25,852 nt of DNA, taken from NCBI GenBank assembly GCA_965369385.1, contig CBDUQP010000038.1:1-25852 (forward strand). The letters are read 5' to 3'. Under the pieces are notes generated by a model. It did no database searches. It saw nothing but the letters and a program-made list of their open reading frames with translations, and was not told the DNA's origin. Of this stretch, positions 23,869 through 25,852 are shown piece by piece; positions within the stretch are counted from its first letter, which is position 1; every line of letters begins with the position of its first letter. This DNA is from CBDUQP01 sp965369385 (GTDB lineage Bacteria > Planctomycetota > Phycisphaerae > SM23-33). The translations under genes and the position numbers were made by a program.

Positions 23869-25149
23869 ATGACCAAAGTCCCGTTTAACGTTGTCGGCGC
23901 TGAGCCCGATAAGACCCTGTACCGCAAGTGCAGGCGCATGCTGGTTGGCCCATGGTGCAACCAGCCTGAAGAGTACGAAGGATATAACGGGTTCGTCGGC
24001 TGGCCGGGCGTGACAGCCTTGCGATCCGGGCGGCTGCTGGTGGCGTTCAACTCGGGGTATTGGCATGCCAGCTACCCGTGGACGGACGAGATTCACGAGA
24101 ACGTAAAGAATAATGAGAAGTTCTACGAGATGCTTCAGAAATGGCGTGACATCGGCATGCCCACGGTCAATGCCCCTCGCGGCGGCCGGAGTCACACGAT
24201 TCATTCTGACGATGACGGCAGGTCATGGTCTCGCCCGGTCACGCTTGTAGATACCGAATGGAGCGACCTGCATTCGACTATTCTGGAACTTGACGATGGC
24301 ACGTTGGTCTGCACGTTCTGCTCGGTGCGTCTGCCGCTTGTGATGGCTTGCAGGCACATGCTCTCGCATGATCAGGGCGCAACGTGGACCGAGCCAATAA
24401 CGCTGGATGACGTTCATGGCGGCTTCGGCAACGGATCGACGATCAAGCTCGCCGACGGTGCGCTGCTTTGGGTTATGGAGGACCGCGTCGATGAAGGTAA
24501 CGAGTTCCTCGTGAAGAGCCCTGCGATTGCGATCTATCGCTCGGCAGATAATGGCAAGAGCTTCCATCGCCATGCCACCGTATCGTTCGGCCATGATGTG
24601 TATGAGCCGAGCATCGTTGAACTCCCCGGCGGCAGGCTTGCGATAATTGCCCGACGCGAGGGTGAGATGTGCTTCTCCGACGACGGAGGCGTGACGTGGA
24701 GCGAGCCCGTGTCGACCGGCGTTGAAGTGTTCGATCCGCATCTGCTGATGTTGCCGAATGGTGTTTTGGCCTGCTTCCACGGTTCGTACCACAAGGAGCC
24801 GGGAGCTCTGCGCGTTATCTTGAGTCCTGATGGCGGACAGACGTGGAATGGCCCGCATGACAAGTGTGGCTATTCGATCGATCCAACTGTCTACGGCTAT
24901 TCACAGCCAATTGTTCTGCCGGACGGTACTGTCTTGCTGGTCTATATTCACACTGGCGGACACACGCCTGGCGATGCTCGAACCGAGGCGATATGGGCCA
25001 TCCGCGTGAAGGTCAACGACGCAGCCGACGGTATAGAGATTCTCCCCGCAGCACCGGGCGCGGGCGCCGGTGAGCATGGAATGAATGGCGGCTTGGATGC
25101 CGATCCCGACCAGCAGTGCGATGCGGAATTGGGGAACTATGCAGGCTAG
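23869..25149 (+). CDS. BNR/Asp-box sialidase-family protein, apparently cytoplasmic
   Basis: A 426-residue six-bladed propeller protein of the sialidase family. Five Asp-boxes are readable: SDDDGRSW (113-120), SHDQGATW (166-173), SADNGKSF (225-232), SDDGGVTW (270-277) and SPDGGQTW (319-326). AAGGA lies about eight bases before the ATG. There is no signal peptide, so unless it is exported in another way it acts inside the cell, probably on short oligosaccharides or glycosides brought in by transport. Family members include sialidases and other glycosidases, and true sialidase activity is not proven by the motifs. The stop overlaps the next start by 11 bases, implying a tight operon with the GH106-like gene. 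Confidence 0.88.
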   Translation: MTKVPFNVVGAEPDKTLYRKCRRMLVGPWCNQPEEYEGYNGFVGWPGVTALRSGRLLVAFNSGYWHASYPWTDEIHENVKNNEKFYEMLQKWRDIGMPTVNAPRGGRSHTIHSDDDGRSWSRPVTLVDTEWSDLHSTILELDDGTLVCTFCSVRLPLVMACRHMLSHDQGATWTEPITLDDVHGGFGNGSTIKLADGALLWVMEDRVDEGNEFLVKSPAIAIYRSADNGKSFHRHATVSFGHDVYEPSIVELPGGRLAIIARREGEMCFSDDGGVTWSEPVSTGVEVFDPHLLMLPNGVLACFHGSYHKEPGALRVILSPDGGQTWNGPHDKCGYSIDPTVYGYSQPIVLPDGTVLLVYIHTGGHTPGDARTEAIWAIRVKVNDAADGIEILPAAPGAGAGEHGMNGGLDADPDQQCDAELGNYAG

Positions 25150-25852
25150 ACAAGTTACGCTCGCCCAACTGGCCGAGCGTTGGACCGAACTTTCGGCCGA
25201 CTACCGCCCCAGTGCGTTCTGGTTCTGGAACGCCGAGATGAGCGAAGATCAGATTGAATCGACAGTGGCCGAGATGGCGAGCGCCGGCATTCGTGAGTTT
25301 CTGATCCACCCGTGCCATGGGTTACAGATCGAATATCTCTCACAGGAGTATTTTCAGCGGGTCAGATTCGCTCTGGACCAGGCCCGCGCCCACGGGCTGA
25401 AGGTGTGGATATATGATGAGTACGCCTGGCCAAGCGGGACAGCGGGCGGGCGTGTGCTGCGGGATAACCCCGAATACGCCGCGTGGATTCTGAAGTTCTC
25501 TCAGGACGAAGCCGGGGGTATTTCCTCCGAGGCGGCAAGGCAGGATCGTGTGTTGGATAGCGCTGTGGGTGCTCCCTGGAGTGGGGGAGAAGCGGGCTAT
25601 CTCGACACTCTCAGGCCCGAGGCCGTCGCAGAGTTCATCCGCCTGACCTATCAGCGAACGTATGAAGAGTGCAAAGAGTACTTCGGTGATGTGATCGCCG
25701 GTTTCTTCACAGATGAGCCGACGATGATGATCGGCGACCTGGCAGACGGAGCCGGCATGTGGAATGTGCCCAGCGTTCCGTGGACACCGCAACTGCCCGA
25801 CTTGTTCAAAGAACGTTTCGGATACGCCATCGAACCGCATTACGCCGAGCTT
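25139..25852 (+). CDS. GH106-like glycoside hydrolase, 5' part only
   Basis: An open frame starts at ATG 25139 with GGGGA just upstream and stays open for 238 codons to the window edge. The N-terminus reads YRPSAFWFWNAEMSEDQIES, then EFLIHPCHGLQIEYLS, GLKVWIYDEYAWPSGTAGG and GFFTDEP near residues 188-194. This is the TIM-barrel start typical of GH106-like alpha-L-rhamnosidases and related large hydrolases. E193 in FFTDEP is a candidate catalytic or substrate-contacting residue. There is no signal peptide. It overlaps the sialidase gene by 11 bases, so the two are translated as a unit and probably act on the same imported glycan. The C-terminal part lies outside the window. Confidence 0.8.
   Translation, partial: MQARQVTLAQLAERWTELSADYRPSAFWFWNAEMSEDQIESTVAEMASAGIREFLIHPCHGLQIEYLSQEYFQRVRFALDQARAHGLKVWIYDEYAWPSGTAGGRVLRDNPEYAAWILKFSQDEAGGISSEAARQDRVLDSAVGAPWSGGEAGYLDTLRPEAVAEFIRLTYQRTYEECKEYFGDVIAGFFTDEPTMMIGDLADGAGMWNVPSVPWTPQLPDLFKERFGYAIEPHYAEL

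Overview
The window looks like chromosomal DNA of a bacterium from the Planctomycetes/PVC group, possibly Phycisphaerae-like. The clues are moderately GC-rich coding, a BlaI plus M56-peptidase pair in which the peptidase carries ankyrin and carboxypeptidase-regulatory-like repeats, a MoxR/DUF58/transglutaminase set, a PEP-CTERM sorting tail, several sugar-catabolism families (sialate O-acetylesterase, BNR sialidase, GH106-like hydrolase, DUF4380, URO-D-like, xylose-isomerase-like TIM barrel), a hybrid GntR/LacI regulator, and short palindromic REPIN-like elements. Family calls come from reading motifs; the lineage is an inference. I saw no tRNA, rRNA, CRISPR array or transposase gene.

Region 1 (1-1890) has two closely spaced, lower-GC genes: an unrecognised soluble protein and a three-helix membrane protein. 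They look like an accessory two-gene unit.

Region 2 (1853-12549) is an envelope-sensing and remodelling block. DUF58 and TgpA-like transglutaminase genes overlap by 4 bp on the + strand, apparently from a leaderless promoter. They meet, with a 3-bp gap, a 1821-residue M56 (BlaR1-like) membrane metalloprotease on the - strand. Its upstream partner is a BlaI-type repressor, and a MoxR ATPase gene is divergent from that repressor. Two nearly identical 16-bp palindromes (15/16 bases shared) lie in the BlaI-MoxR intergenic region. One sits exactly between the -35 and -10 of the blaI promoter, and the other lies just upstream of moxR. This suggests one repressor controls both arms and that the giant protease relieves the repression.

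Region 3 (12644-16598) begins with a 154-bp REPIN-like element whose edge supplies the stop codon of a 3'-truncated URO-D-like gene. A secreted sialate O-acetylesterase and a TIM-barrel sugar isomerase follow, ending at a strong bidirectional terminator.

Region 4 (16615-19863) is carB, standing alone without carA.

Region 5 (20292-25852) is a second carbohydrate locus. It has a gene remnant, a DUF4380 lipoprotein, and a GntR/LacI regulator with a good promoter and a perfect 14-bp palindrome. Next come a decayed PEP-CTERM alpha/beta hydrolase split by a TAG codon and a second (153-bp) REPIN-like element. A sialidase with five Asp-boxes overlaps a GH106-like hydrolase that runs off the window.
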